Assembly: GCA_945883505.1 (NCBI GenBank)
Contig: CAMCXL010000004.1
Coordinates: 1-64,000 of the forward strand
Length of the DNA stretch: 64,000 bases
Direction: 5' to 3'
From: Rhodoluna limnophila
GTDB taxonomy: Bacteria > Actinomycetota > Actinomycetes > Actinomycetales > Microbacteriaceae
This document shows positions 17,504 through 26,861 of this stretch, one piece after another (the first letter of the stretch is position 1; the number at the start of each line of letters is the position of its first letter). The position numbers and the translations under genes were made by a program. The notes beneath the pieces were generated by a model. It was not told where the DNA came from. It saw only the letters and a program-made list of their open reading frames with translations, and ran no database searches.

Positions 17504-18904
17504 CTAGTTCTGGATGATCCCTAGAACCCTGTCGGTTAGGGATTTTGTGGTGGCCGGATCACTGGACTCGACGTTCAGCCTTAGAAGTGGCTCGGTGTTT
17601 GAACTTCTGACATTTAGCCACCACCAGGGGCTTTCACCGGGGCTTGAGCTGATGGTTATCCCATCTAGCTCATCAACTGGTGAGTCGGAAAATTCTGACT
17701 TGATCAGGTCAATTTTTGCCCCGGCATCCAAGACCTTGGAGTTGATCTCACCGCTTGCGAAATAGGGATTAAACCTGGCGGCAAATTCTGAAAGTGGCTT
17801 AGCTTGGGACCCAAGTTCCAAAAGCACATTCATAGCAGCCAACATTCCGTTATCAGCTCCGAAGAAATCCTTGAAATAGTAATGCGCCGAGTGCTCGCCT
17901 CCAAAGATTGCTCCGGTTCTGGCCATGTCATCCTTAATGAGTGAGTGTCCAACCCGGGTTCGAACTGCCTTGGCTCCGGCTGCTTCAATAAATTCCGCCA
18001 CCGCCCTTGAGGTCAACAAGTTATGCAGCACCGTAATCTCGTTATCGCCACGAGACTTAGCCCTGGCAATTTCACTGAGTGAAACAATGGCTGCTACCGC
18101 CGAAGGGGTTACCGGTTGACCTTTTTCGTCGATGACAAAACAGCGATCGGCGTCACCGTCAAAAGCTAGACCGGCGTCGGCGCCGTGGGCCAAAACTGCC
18201 CGTTGCAAATCAACCAGGTTTTTGGGATCTAGTGGATTGGCCTCGTGGTTAGGAAAAGAGCCATCCAGTTCGAAATACATTGGAATGATTTCGATCGGAA
18301 GTTTTGGAAGATTGGCGGCTGTTCCAAAAACAGCTGGTGCGGTGAGACCGCCCATGCCGTTGGCGGCATCAATTACAATCTTTAATGGTCGAATGTTTGA
18401 TAGGTCAACTAGCTCCCGAAGGTAGCTTGCGTACTCAACCAAAGTGTCGTGCTCGCTCGAGAAGCCAACTTCCAAAACTTCAGCTACGCCGGTTTCCAGA
18501 TACTTTTCGGCGCGCTCTAAAATCTTTGCAAGTCCGGTGTCCATCGAGATTCCCCGGGCTGAAGCTCGGGAAAGCTTTATGCCGTTATAGGTTGCGGGGT
18601 TGTGACTTGCGGTAAACATCGCCGAGGCAGCATCTAGGTGCCCGGAGGCAAAATAGCACTCATCGGTGGAACAAAGACCAAGATTTATGGCGTCCGCTCC
18701 CCTGGAGGTTGCGCCATCGATGAAGGCTTCGACAAACATGGGTGAGGAATCTCTCATGTCATGGCCCACAACTACCGACTTTCCGGCAAGTCCCAGCTCA
18801 TCCACAAAGGCTGCGCCAATTGCTTTGACGTTCTCGGGCGTTATCTCGCTCCCGACTAGGCCACGGATGTCATACATCTTGAATATTTTCTGGAGTGAGC
18901 TCAC
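17504..18904 (-). CDS. manB: Phosphomannomutase/phosphoglucomutase
   Basis: A 466-residue alpha-D-phosphohexomutase that converts mannose-6-phosphate to mannose-1-phosphate for GDP-mannose. The active-site serine is in TASHNP (S100), the metal loop is FDGDADRC, and the sugar-specificity [10 protein letters not shown] and phosphate-binding [12 protein letters not shown] blocks are present. The frame is open to 18934, but a GTG at 18904 has TATTCT seven nt upstream, fitting a leaderless mRNA, and gives a family-like N-terminus ([10 protein letters not shown]). It is divergent from the zincin-like gene 23 bp away. It corresponds to pmmA (Rv3257c). Confidence 0.93.
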   Translation of the reverse strand: MSSLQKIFKMYDIRGLVGSEITPENVKAIGAAFVDELGLAGKSVVVGHDMRDSSPMFVEAFIDGATSRGADAINLGLCSTDECYFASGHLDAASAMFTASHNPATYNGIKLSRASARGISMDTGLAKILERAEKYLETGVAEVLEVGFSSEHDTLVEYASYLRELVDLSNIRPLKIVIDAANGMGGLTAPAVFGTAANLPKLPIEIIPMYFELDGSFPNHEANPLDPKNLVDLQRAVLAHGADAGLAFDGDADRCFVIDEKGQPVTPSAVAAIVSLSEIARAKSRGDNEITVLHNLLTSRAVAEFIEAAGAKAVRTRVGHSLIKDDMARTGAIFGGEHSAHYYFKDFFGADNGMLAAMNVLLELGSQAKPLSEFAARFNPYFASGEINSKVLDAGAKIDLIKSEFSDSPVDELDGITISSSPGESPWWWLNVRSSNTEPLLRLNVESSDPATTKSLTDRVLGIIQN

Positions 18905-18911
18905 GCCCTCA

Positions 18912-18921
18912 AGAATACAAT
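18912..18921. promoter_or_regulatory. Overlapping divergent -10 elements
   Basis: AGAATACAAT contains a plus-strand TACAAT (18916-18921) six nt before the ATG at 18928, and a minus-strand TATTCT (18917-18912) seven nt before the GTG at 18904. The two hexamers share two base pairs. Both positions would give leaderless transcripts. No convincing -35 boxes are seen. Confidence 0.5.
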
Positions 18922-18927
18922 GGGGCC

Positions 18928-19350
18928 ATGGCAAAAACCCCTCGACCTCGAAACAGCTATCGAGACCGACACGACCGAGGAATCAGAAGGCCAATTCTTT
19001 CCAAACTTTTTAAATTCGGTCAAACCAGATCTCACGGTTTTGAGCAGTATGTCGAAACTGCCATTGAGTATCTAAAGGGTATTTGGGTAGAGGAACTAGA
19101 GGGTCTGAGCTGGCGGGTATTAGATTCACCCATGGTTTCTGGAGACAGTACAGAAATCCCGAGGTGGAGAGTTGATCAAGAAACCAAGATGATTGTCATC
19201 TATCGAATTCCCACCGAGCGCTTCGGAGCTCACTCCAGACAGGGCGCTATCGAAGAGCGCCTAAAGGTTGAAGAACAGGTGTTTGAAGCCATTGCAGAAC
19301 TTCTGGATATCGATCCGTGGGATCTAGTTCCTGAGTATTACAACCGCTAG
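18928..19350 (+). CDS. Rv3259-like metallopeptidase-family protein
   Basis: A 140-residue protein resembling the actinobacterial Rv3259 family, often labelled metallopeptidase. The C-terminal block MIVIYRIPTER ... VFEAIAELLDIDPWDLVP (about 90-137) matches what I recall of that family. No HExxH zinc motif is present, so activity is doubtful. The N-terminal 35 residues are basic and probably disordered. The start at 18928 is preferred over an in-frame GTG at 18895 because a TACAAT box lies six nt before it. The TAG stop is shared with the convergent DUF5719 gene (CTAG). Confidence 0.72.
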   Translation: MAKTPRPRNSYRDRHDRGIRRPILSKLFKFGQTRSHGFEQYVETAIEYLKGIWVEELEGLSWRVLDSPMVSGDSTEIPRWRVDQETKMIVIYRIPTERFGAHSRQGAIEERLKVEEQVFEAIAELLDIDPWDLVPEYYNR

Positions 19351-20795
19351 CGGAATCTAACCAAAACTTCTGAGCCAAGGTTTTTTGGATCAGCAACATC
19401 GATATCCGAAATCTGACCCTCAATCAAAACAATTGCCTTGGCAAATACACTTGCCGCCGCAAAAATCTGCGCTGGCCCAGATAGCGAAACAGTTGCGGTG
19501 CCAAGAGCTGGAACCGAAACATTAACGGTTTCACCGGTTGCTAAGTTTTGAACCTTGGCGGTAGATCTTTGAGAACCTGCGTTTGCCAAGACCAAAATGG
19601 TATCGCCGGAATCTGGAATGGTGATTGCTCGATTTGAAGTTAGTTCCTCGGCTGGGCTCAGCCAAGCAAAATCAACCCTCGGTGTTTGTCTCGGGTTGCC
19701 TCTGGCAACCCGAAGGCCGGCATAAACCGGCTTATCGGAGGAGATAAAAACCGAGTAGTCACCATCTAGTAGTTCAGCGATTGGGAAATCCTGCACGCTA
19801 CCTGGCTCAACGATGCCGGTAAACACCGCACCAAAAACATCTTGCTCGGAAGAAGTTATCTGCACTGTGACATTTGCTCCCTCCGGGGCAAATACGCGAA
19901 GCGCATGTCCGGCATCGGAATTCTCCTCAGACCTGGAAACCTGTTTGATTGCACCGGTTCCGCGAATCACAAGACCTGGGATAACTACTTGCTCAGAAGC
20001 TTGCGGGTTTGGACTAATCCAGTCCACTCCCTGGGCTGCGGTTCCTCGAACGGCACGCTGCTGGATCCAACCGGCCAACTTGGCCCCCTGAGACTGAACA
20101 AAAACTGCCAAGGCTGGGACCTGCGGGGCAAAGCTTGCAAGAGACAAAACAGTTGTGGTCTTGGCTGGAACCGAGATTCCCGAAAGACCGGAGACTTTGA
20201 CCTCGCCTAGGTCGGTAAAGATCTTTAGGTCTGCGGTGGCATCAATTGGCGAAGGATTAGTAAGAACCAGTAGCGCCTCACGACCTGAAGCAGTGGAGCC
20301 ACCGACGATATAGAAATCATTGCTTGGCTGCTGGCAGGAGGCCGCAGCCAATCCTCGCATCGAGTCGGTGGCCACCAACTGATTCGTACTTGAGGCAATA
20401 ACCAAAGACCCCTGGGGGGATTCTGGGTCGGCGTTGGTATTTGTAATCGATGTGGCATCAAGAAGCGATCTGGATTCATAAACTCTTGAGTCGCCTAGTT
20501 CAATTGTCCCAACTCCAGATTCAGAAAGCTGAGCAATTTCAATCTCTCCAGTTCCAGTTGCAGTTATTTCGGCGCTTGCCGAACCAATTCGATTTATCTG
20601 ACCCAAAGCTGTTCCGCTCTCACCACCGGTTCTAAAAACCGGTCCCGGGCAAACTAGGTTTAGATCAGCAGGTTTTACGCTGTAGCTTCCACTAACCGAT
20701 TCAAAGTCAAGGTTTGAAGAAACTGCCGGCGCAAAAAATGCACCGGCTGCCAAAACTGCACCGACGGATAAAAACACCAAGACTCTAATAATCAT
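19347..20795 (-). CDS. DUF5719-family secreted or membrane-anchored protein
   Basis: A 482-residue protein with an N-terminal hydrophobic segment (about 4-25) followed by a serine/threonine/glycine-rich, beta-strand-rich exterior region. It resembles DUF5719 proteins that lie beside the large GT2 membrane protein and whiB2 in actinobacteria. The role is unknown, probably envelope-related. The ATG overlaps the glycosyltransferase stop (TAATG), so translation is coupled. The C-terminus shares its stop with the convergent zincin-like gene. Confidence 0.7.
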   Translation of the reverse strand: MIIRVLVFLSVGAVLAAGAFFAPAVSSNLDFESVSGSYSVKPADLNLVCPGPVFRTGGESGTALGQINRIGSASAEITATGTGEIEIAQLSESGVGTIELGDSRVYESRSLLDATSITNTNADPESPQGSLVIASSTNQLVATDSMRGLAAASCQQPSNDFYIVGGSTASGREALLVLTNPSPIDATADLKIFTDLGEVKVSGLSGISVPAKTTTVLSLASFAPQVPALAVFVQSQGAKLAGWIQQRAVRGTAAQGVDWISPNPQASEQVVIPGLVIRGTGAIKQVSRSEENSDAGHALRVFAPEGANVTVQITSSEQDVFGAVFTGIVEPGSVQDFPIAELLDGDYSVFISSDKPVYAGLRVARGNPRQTPRVDFAWLSPAEELTSNRAITIPDSGDTILVLANAGSQRSTAKVQNLATGETVNVSVPALGTATVSLSGPAQIFAAASVFAKAIVLIEGQISDIDVADPKNLGSEVLVRFR

Positions 20796-23551
20796 TAGTT
20801 GTTCTCCTCAACGTCAACAAAAATTGCGCTTTCTTTACCGTTGCGCTTTCTGATTGAGCTGGTTGGAAGACTCAAGAGCGCATAGAACAAAACTCCCGCA
20901 AGACCTAAGGCTTTTGTCAAACCAAACTCAAAGCTGGATTCTTCTTGCTCTCCTGAAACTGCCTGAACTTTCCAGAGCTGACCAAAATCGGTTTCACCGA
21001 TTGATTCCAATCCCCTGGTTGAGTCAAGTGCCATCTGAAGATCGCGGTCTTTTGGGAACACCAAAACGTAGCCAATGCCAAATTGCTCCAAGGGGGAAAT
21101 AACATCGGCGCCGTTGGCAGAAACCAAGTTTGCAACCAGTTGCCCAAGTTGCTGATACTCGGGGTTATCTAAAGAAAGTCCGGAGTTTGAAATCTGGTAC
21201 GAGGTCGAAAGCTGCTCAAGTTTCATTCCCGGCCCCTCAATAACCTCAACCGAGATCTCACCCTCGAGCGACTCGAGGCGAAGGGTACGAACCAAAACGT
21301 TGGCGTCGGAGTCAGCCTGAATGATCGAGGGAACGCTTCGGCCATCTGAGTACACAACACTTGGTGGGTTAGTCGCCATCTGGAAAGCTGCTGGAGCTAA
21401 ACCTAAGAGGGCGATTGTGGAAACCGCAACCAGCTTTAGTCCCCGGCTGGCTGTTGCAAGCTGGGCAACAGCCAAGATAAGCGCCAAACCAAATAGGGCC
21501 AGAAGGCCCTTCACGTCGATACCGACAGTGACTAGTTCACCGAAGTTGAAGCTAACCCCAGCGGCTAGAAAGGCCAGGGCCAGGGAGATTAGGGCTACGA
21601 ACCAAAGCTTGAGGTTGGCCCCAAGCTTTGGGGTCAGAAGTGCAAATAGTGCAAGTGCGATAACCGGGACAGTTATGAATAGCCCTAAGGAAAGTGCATC
21701 AAAGCCAAAGCCAAAAAACGGCAGCGTCCAGTTCGGCAAGAGGCTAGTTGCCTGGGCCACCCCGGGGTCAAGAAACCAAGTCAGAATCAAGTTGCTATCT
21801 AGCCGCTGCAATAAAACAGGCGCAAACCACAGCGCCGTTAGGCCGGTTGTAAAAATAAGAGCGACTAGCTTTCTAGGTTTTGTGAAGCCAATCAGCAAAA
21901 TCAACGCGATTAGCGTCATCCCAAGAGCCGGTGAACTTGCCGAAATAATAGCCAGCAGCAGAGCCGAAATACCAACTTCCGACCAAGACGAAACAAAAGT
22001 GCCCGGGTTTTGGTTTCCAAGGTTTGCAATCTTTGCGATCGAGTGAGCAAGCCATGGAAGTAGAGCAATAGCTAGCACCTGACTGAATCTGGTCTCAGTA
22101 ATTGAAGTAGTTAGTGCGGGCCATAAAGCGTAAGTCAGGCCTGCGGTAATCCGAACTGGATTACTTGGAGTTATCAGCGCGGCGAGTCTAAAGACTCCGA
22201 GAAACGAAATCGCGGTTGAAAAAAAGAAAAGAACTGATACCGCTAAAGATGGTTGAAAAAACACCGGAGCACTAATTAGTGCCAGCACCCAAACAAAAGG
22301 ATCACTGGCTCCTTCAAACCCGAGCCCAAGATTCTGAGACGAAGATCCGGCCTGAGCAAAGATGTCTAGCCAGTTAGCAGATAAAGGAATCACACCTTGC
22401 CCGGTCACAGCAAAGTTAGTTGGAAACCAGGTGATGTTCAGCGCGATAAGACCTAGAGCAAACCAGATCGCTCCAGAAGAAATAAGACCTGAGTTATTCG
22501 CGCTAGCTACCTGATCGTTGTCTCCTCTTTCGTGGGCGTCTAGCAGCTGCTTAGAGATCTCTTGGTCTTTGGCTCGCTGGTTGGAGCTTTTCACTTCTTG
22601 CCTGCTGGCTCGAAGGCTTGCAAGGCTTCGAAGCTTGGCGGAGGTTGTTCTTCTAATTTTGGACCGAGAGGAAAGTATTTGACCCAAGCCCAAAAAAGCA
22701 GCAATTGCGGCACTTAGCTCGGCCGGCACATCACGGGCACGCTTTCTTATAAGAAGTACAAAAGAGTTCAAGATTGCAAAAGGAACCAAAAGTAGCCATC
22801 CGAACAAGAATCCAATAAAGCTTGAGTAGCTAAGTGCTAGGTGAAACTCAGCTAGCCGAATGGCATGACCTGGGCTTCCACCAAGCCAACTCATCGGGCG
22901 TTGTCCGTTCATAGAGAGCATCTGATGCGAAATTCTGGCGTCTGGCGCTACCGCCACCCGGCCACCGCTCAGCCTGGCGCGAATAGAGAAATCAACATCT
23001 GCCGCCAGCGGCGGCGCCTTTTGGTCAAAGCCACCAAGCTCGCGGTATTTTTCAATGTTGATTAGCGCTCCGGCGGTTCCAACCGCCATCACATCCTCGA
23101 GGTGATCGTGCTGGCCCTGGTCAAATTCGCCGCGCACTCGGCTAAAGAGTTTGCCTCCGCGAGTTAAGGTAAGGCCCATTTGTTTGATGAGCTTTGGGTT
23201 ATCCCAATCGACCTGCTTGGTTCCAACAACAGCCAACGAAGGGCTTAGCTCAACCTCGGTTAGGAGTTTTTCCAGAGCATCGATTTCTGGAGCACTGTCG
23301 TCGTGCAAAATCCAAAGGTAGCCATCGACCGAAAGATGCTTGAGAGCGGATTCGATGGCAACTGCAAAATTTGTCTTTGAGGAAAGTTTGAGAGTTTCAA
23401 ATCCGCCGGAAGAAATGGTTTCATTTTTGGAAGTGTCGACAATCAAAATTCTTGATGGGGAAATGCTCTGCTTGGAAAGTTGATCTAAAACTCTGGCCAG
23501 TGAAGATGGTTGGTCGTGTGATAAAACTACGGCAGAAACGTTAACTGTCAT
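20795..23551 (-). CDS. Large GT2-domain polytopic membrane glycosyltransferase
   Basis: A 918-residue protein. Residues 1 to about 245 form a GT-A glycosyltransferase family 2 domain, with ILHDDSAPEIDALE as the nucleotide-sugar DxD-type region and VGTAGALINIEKYRELGGFDE-like acceptor motifs. One membrane pair follows near 245-275, then a charged linker (about 290-350) and ten or more transmembrane helices to about 720, a soluble segment and a final helix near 885-905. The architecture suggests a polyprenyl-linked cell-wall glycan step. Family members usually lie next to whiB2. The substrate is not deducible. Confidence 0.8.
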   Translation of the reverse strand: MTVNVSAVVLSHDQPSSLARVLDQLSKQSISPSRILIVDTSKNETISSGGFETLKLSSKTNFAVAIESALKHLSVDGYLWILHDDSAPEIDALEKLLTEVELSPSLAVVGTKQVDWDNPKLIKQMGLTLTRGGKLFSRVRGEFDQGQHDHLEDVMAVGTAGALINIEKYRELGGFDQKAPPLAADVDFSIRARLSGGRVAVAPDARISHQMLSMNGQRPMSWLGGSPGHAIRLAEFHLALSYSSFIGFLFGWLLLVPFAILNSFVLLIRKRARDVPAELSAAIAAFLGLGQILSSRSKIRRTTSAKLRSLASLRASRQEVKSSNQRAKDQEISKQLLDAHERGDNDQVASANNSGLISSGAIWFALGLIALNITWFPTNFAVTGQGVIPLSANWLDIFAQAGSSSQNLGLGFEGASDPFVWVLALISAPVFFQPSLAVSVLFFFSTAISFLGVFRLAALITPSNPVRITAGLTYALWPALTTSITETRFSQVLAIALLPWLAHSIAKIANLGNQNPGTFVSSWSEVGISALLLAIISASSPALGMTLIALILLIGFTKPRKLVALIFTTGLTALWFAPVLLQRLDSNLILTWFLDPGVAQATSLLPNWTLPFFGFGFDALSLGLFITVPVIALALFALLTPKLGANLKLWFVALISLALAFLAAGVSFNFGELVTVGIDVKGLLALFGLALILAVAQLATASRGLKLVAVSTIALLGLAPAAFQMATNPPSVVYSDGRSVPSIIQADSDANVLVRTLRLESLEGEISVEVIEGPGMKLEQLSTSYQISNSGLSLDNPEYQQLGQLVANLVSANGADVISPLEQFGIGYVLVFPKDRDLQMALDSTRGLESIGETDFGQLWKVQAVSGEQEESSFEFGLTKALGLAGVLFYALLSLPTSSIRKRNGKESAIFVDVEENN

Positions 23552-23579
23552 GTTTGTGCTTTCCTAGAAGTTGGACGCA

Positions 23580-23885
23580 CTATGCACGTTTTTTAAGCTT
23601 GCGTCTTTCTCGTTCAGAAAGTCCGCCCCAGATACCGAAGCGTTCGTCATTTGCTAGTGCGTATTCGAGGCACTGAGCTTTCACATCGCAACCGGTGCAA
23701 ATTCTTTTTGCGTCTCTAGTTGAGCCGCCTTTTTCCGGAAAGAAAGCTTCCGGGTCGGTCTGTGCACAAAGTGCATCCGCTTGCCAAGCAAGTGGATCTT
23801 CTTCAAAGTCTGTGTAGGCCCCCGCAACGCCTAGAAGTATTGGGTCGATGAACCAGTTATCTGGTACCTGTCCGCGATTTTCCAT
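23580..23885 (-). CDS. whiB2: WhiB2/WhmD-like iron-sulfur regulator
   Basis: A 101-residue WhiB protein with cluster cysteines C40, C63, C66 and C72, the FGIWGGLSERER turn and a basic tail KLKKRA. WhiB2/WhmD is needed for septation in mycobacteria and streptomycetes. The frame is open to a GTG at 23924, but a possible -10 (TATCTT, 23931-23926) lies directly before that GTG, which would put it upstream of the transcript start. The ATG at 23885 with AGG seven nt upstream is therefore preferred, though not certain. A GTGTAATTACAC palindrome lies upstream. Confidence 0.85.
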   Translation of the reverse strand: MENRGQVPDNWFIDPILLGVAGAYTDFEEDPLAWQADALCAQTDPEAFFPEKGGSTRDAKRICTGCDVKAQCLEYALANDERFGIWGGLSERERRKLKKRA

Positions 23886-23948
23886 TTGCTGCCTATATCC
23901 GTTCACTTGGTTGCCATCCCCCACGAAGATATGGCAAAAATTGCACTC

Positions 23949-23960
23949 GTGTAATTACAC
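23949..23960. promoter_or_regulatory. Palindromic operator candidate upstream of whiB2
   Basis: GTGTAATTACAC is a perfect 12-bp palindrome. If the whiB2 -10 element is TATCTT at 23931-23926, the palindrome covers the -35 region, where a repressor or activator would act. It also lies about 85 bp upstream of the divergent galE start. Confidence 0.45.
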
Positions 23961-24031
23961 TGGTGTTATTCCCCTGTTGTCAAGTCCATTTCCACATCCC
24001 CCAAGGGTCCGGATCTAAGTAAATACGCCAG

Positions 24032-24037
24032 TATCCT
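24032..24037 (+). promoter_or_regulatory. -10 element for leaderless galE
   Basis: TATCCT ends six nt before the galE ATG at 24044, and no ribosome-binding site is present. This spacing places transcription start at or next to the A of the ATG. Confidence 0.45.
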
Positions 24038-24043
24038 TTGAAT

Positions 24044-25009
24044 ATGAGTGTTCTAGTAACCGGCGGAGCCGGCTATATCGGGTCCCATGTGGCACGAATT
24101 CTCAGCCAATCTGGCACCGAGGTTCAAGTGGTGGATAACTACTCAACTGGCTTAGATTCAAGGGTTTTGGGCCTTTCAAGCACCAATCTCGAGCTTTCTG
24201 AGCCCATTGCCATTGCGGCCCTCGAGCAGATCATGACCACCCATAAAGTCACTGCCGTGATCCACCTAGCCGCCCTTAAGCAGGTCGGCGAATCGGTAAA
24301 AAAGCCGGAGGAATATTTCCTCAAAAACCTAGGCGGCCAGGCGAATTTGCTCACCGCCATGAAAAACACCGGGGTCAAGAAACTAGTGTTTTCATCCAGT
24401 GCCGCAAGCTACGGGGTTCCGGATGTGGACCTAGTTTCCGAAACCCAAAGCCCCGAGCCGATCAATCCCTACGGTCAGACCAAGCTGATTGGTGAGTGGA
24501 TGGCCAAAAATGCCGAGGTTGCTTGGGGTCTTTCGCAAGTGAGCCTTCGCTATTTCAATGTTGCAGGAGCTGGCTGGCCCGACCTTGCAGACACCCAGAA
24601 GTTAAACCTGATTCCGATTGTCTTTGCTGCAATAAAAGAAGGAACTACTCCTAAAGTTTTCGGAGACGACTACCCAACTAACGACGGTAGCTGCGTTCGA
24701 GACTACGTGCACGTTATGGATCTAGCTAAAGCTCACGTGGCCGCGCTGGATTATCTTGACAATGACTCGAGAAAACACGATGTATTCAATGTTGGAACTG
24801 GAACTGGGTCTAGTGTTCTAGAAGTGATTCAGCAGATCAAGAAAACTACCGGAATCGACTTTAAATTCGAGATTGCCCCCAGAAGAGCCGGAGATCCTCC
24901 AAAGCTGATTGCCGATGTTTCGAGAATAAATCAGGTCATGAACTGGAAAGCTGACAACGGGCTTGTGGAGATTGTTGAAAGTGCCTGGCAGGCACTTGAG
25001 AATTCTTAG
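24044..25009 (+). CDS. galE: UDP-glucose 4-epimerase
   Basis: A 321-residue short-chain dehydrogenase-type epimerase that interconverts UDP-glucose and UDP-galactose with bound NAD. The motif GGAGYIGSH is at about 7-15, the catalytic SSSAASYG serine region and the YGQTK (YxxxK) pair are present, and the C-terminal RAGDPPKLIAD block is intact. The ATG at 24044 is chosen over a TTG at 24038 because a -10 box lies six nt upstream and E. coli-like GalE proteins begin at this methionine. It probably feeds galactose to wall glycans. The stop overlaps the convergent manA stop by 4 bp (TTAG). Confidence 0.93.
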   Translation: MSVLVTGGAGYIGSHVARILSQSGTEVQVVDNYSTGLDSRVLGLSSTNLELSEPIAIAALEQIMTTHKVTAVIHLAALKQVGESVKKPEEYFLKNLGGQANLLTAMKNTGVKKLVFSSSAASYGVPDVDLVSETQSPEPINPYGQTKLIGEWMAKNAEVAWGLSQVSLRYFNVAGAGWPDLADTQKLNLIPIVFAAIKEGTTPKVFGDDYPTNDGSCVRDYVHVMDLAKAHVAALDYLDNDSRKHDVFNVGTGTGSSVLEVIQQIKKTTGIDFKFEIAPRRAGDPPKLIADVSRINQVMNWKADNGLVEIVESAWQALENS

Positions 25010-26142
25010 TTCCCCAAGACCACAAACGCGGACCCGCTACCGCTCAAGCTAAATTTCTTTGCTTCGCTGAGGTAAACAACTTCTCCCTTACCAAGCACCT
25101 CGCGCTCTTCGAGGCTTGTGCTAACCGCAACTTCCCCTGCCGAACAGATAACCATGGCGCCAGCAGGCAAATCAAGATCTGCCAGCAGATTAGATCCGGT
25201 GAGCTCGGCTCGATAAAGCCTGAACTCAGTGGCAGCAACCTGATACTCGAAAAAACCCTCGGCTCGTTTTACCGGTTCAACAAGTGGTTCAATGAGCTCT
25301 TTGAAGTCTGTTATTTCCAATAGCTCAGCCTGGTCAATGTGCTTTGGTGTCAAGCCTCCGCGAATCACATTGTCACTGGCAGCCATAACCTCAACTCCAA
25401 GCCCGGAAAGGTAGGCGTGCAGGTTTCCAGCCGGAGCGAATATGGCCTCTCCTGGTTTAAGTACTAAGTGATTGAGCATTAGAGCTACCATGGCACCGGT
25501 ATCACCCGGGTACTTTTCTAGTAGAGATAGCGCTAGATCACGAGCTTTACTCGCAAGGTTTTGCTGATTCCCAATTGACTCTGCTTCGCCAACTGTTTTA
25601 CTGAACCTGGCAGCTAGCTTCGTATCCTGAAGCAGCTCGGTGAAGATTTGCTCCAGGGAAGACCCAGCGGCAAGATTTCTAGCTAAAGACCCAAAGCGCT
25701 CTTCGCTTTCCGAGAAAGCCAAGAAGATTTCTGTGAGTTCGGATACCGGGCGGAATCCACAAAGTGCACTAAAGGAAGAAAGTGCAACCAGAATCTCTGG
25801 CTTATGCAACTGGTCTCGATAGTTTCTATTTGGGTCGGTGAGTTTTAGTCCAAGTGCTTGCTCTCTGGCAAAGCCAGCAATAGCCTGCTCTTTATTTGGG
25901 TGCACCTGAATCGATAGCGGGGAACCGGCCGCTAAGAACTTTGCAAGAAATGACAGCTTTGTGCCAAGCAGTTCAGAAAGTGGCTTACCCGATTCAGCGG
26001 CAATCGACTCGCCTGCCGGGTGTGTACCGAACCAGATCTCGGCAACTGGTTGGTTGGGCTCGCCCAACTGGAAGCGGTCCTGAATGAGGTTTGTAGATCC
26101 CCACTCGTAGTTTTTTTCTTCACCACTAAGCCGAACTAGCAA
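25006..26142 (-). CDS. manA: Mannose-6-phosphate isomerase, class I
   Basis: A 378-residue zinc-dependent isomerase linking fructose-6-phosphate and mannose-6-phosphate. Zinc-ligand motifs are visible as QVHPNKEQA (Gln and His), HKPE and the LHAYLSGLGVEVMAASDNVIRGGLTPKH block of the cupin core. The open frame continues to 26376 through the upstream gene, but TTG at 26142 has AGGGA nine nt upstream and gives the family N-terminus (RLSGEEKNYEWGS). It starts 10 bp after the nucleotidyltransferase stop, so the two are co-transcribed. With manB and manC elsewhere in the window it completes GDP-mannose synthesis. Confidence 0.93.
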   Translation of the reverse strand: MLVRLSGEEKNYEWGSTNLIQDRFQLGEPNQPVAEIWFGTHPAGESIAAESGKPLSELLGTKLSFLAKFLAAGSPLSIQVHPNKEQAIAGFAREQALGLKLTDPNRNYRDQLHKPEILVALSSFSALCGFRPVSELTEIFLAFSESEERFGSLARNLAAGSSLEQIFTELLQDTKLAARFSKTVGEAESIGNQQNLASKARDLALSLLEKYPGDTGAMVALMLNHLVLKPGEAIFAPAGNLHAYLSGLGVEVMAASDNVIRGGLTPKHIDQAELLEITDFKELIEPLVEPVKRAEGFFEYQVAATEFRLYRAELTGSNLLADLDLPAGAMVICSAGEVAVSTSLEEREVLGKGEVVYLSEAKKFSLSGSGSAFVVLGN

Positions 26143-26152
26143 AGTAAAATCC

Positions 26153-26851
26153 CTAGCTCTTGAAGTGCTCGTTGGCCCGCTCGAGGTCCTCGGCGAAATC
26201 CACCTCGACGGCGTACAGGTCGCTGATGTCGACGGCTTGAAAGCGCAGTCCATCAACTTCAATACCAACCTCAATAGCGCGCTCGAAGTAGTCCTGGTCA
26301 TCGACTTGGGCAAGGTGACTAATAAGTGAAGCCTTGTCAGCGCCTGATACGAAGTTGATGCCGACTGCCTCGCCAAGCCCGTCCACTACCTGCTTAGAGA
26401 GCAAGTGAATGAAGCCATCGGAAGAGAGGGTGTATTTGACTTCCTCGTCGCTGACCTTGGAGGTGTTCACAACAACAAAAGACTTATCGGCTTCGATTAG
26501 CGGAAGCACTCGGTTTAGGACCTCGGGGTCAAAGACCACATCGCCGTTCATCCAAAGCGCTCCGCCGTCGTTGGAGGCGCGAAGCGCCTTCAGAAGAGAC
26601 TTGGAGGTATTGGTCTGGTCATAGAGCTCGTTATAAACGAAGGTAGCCTCCGGAAAACGCTCAATGATTGATTCGAGCTTGAAACCCACAACAATCATCG
26701 CCCGAAACTCTTCGCCAAAGGCCAGGGCTAAGTTATCCATCTGCTGCTTCATGATTGAGCGGCCGTCACGAAGTTCAGTTAGGGGTTTTGGTAGCGGCCG
26801 GGCAAGCCTTGTTCCCATCCCGGCAGCCAGGATGATTACCTGTTTAGACAT
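26153..26851 (-). CDS. Sugar/phosphocholine-type nucleotidyltransferase
   Basis: A 232-residue GT-A-type nucleotidyltransferase. The N-terminal signature LAAGMGTRLxxPLPKPL (about 8-24) binds the NTP phosphates and the catalytic metal. The NGDVVFD segment (about 101-107) supplies metal-binding aspartate. The length and NELYDQTNTS block resemble phosphocholine or glycerol-type cytidylyltransferases (LicC/TarI-like), but NTP and sugar specificity cannot be read. It lies between manA and the giant LysM gene, in the wall-glycan cluster. Confidence 0.8.
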   Translation of the reverse strand: MSKQVIILAAGMGTRLARPLPKPLTELRDGRSIMKQQMDNLALAFGEEFRAMIVVGFKLESIIERFPEATFVYNELYDQTNTSKSLLKALRASNDGGALWMNGDVVFDPEVLNRVLPLIEADKSFVVVNTSKVSDEEVKYTLSSDGFIHLLSKQVVDGLGEAVGINFVSGADKASLISHLAQVDDQDYFERAIEVGIEVDGLRFQAVDISDLYAVEVDFAEDLERANEHFKS

Positions 26852-26861
26852 GAATACAAGC

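Noticed and set aside
18904-18934. Longer manB start at 18934
   Set aside because: The extra ten residues do not match phosphohexomutase N-termini and the frame overlaps the divergent gene; GTG 18904 has a -10 box at a leaderless distance.
26143-26376. N-terminal 78-residue extension of manA
   Set aside because: It lies inside the nucleotidyltransferase gene, and its composition (Ser/Thr/Arg) is that of a shadow frame. TTG 26142 has a ribosome-binding site.
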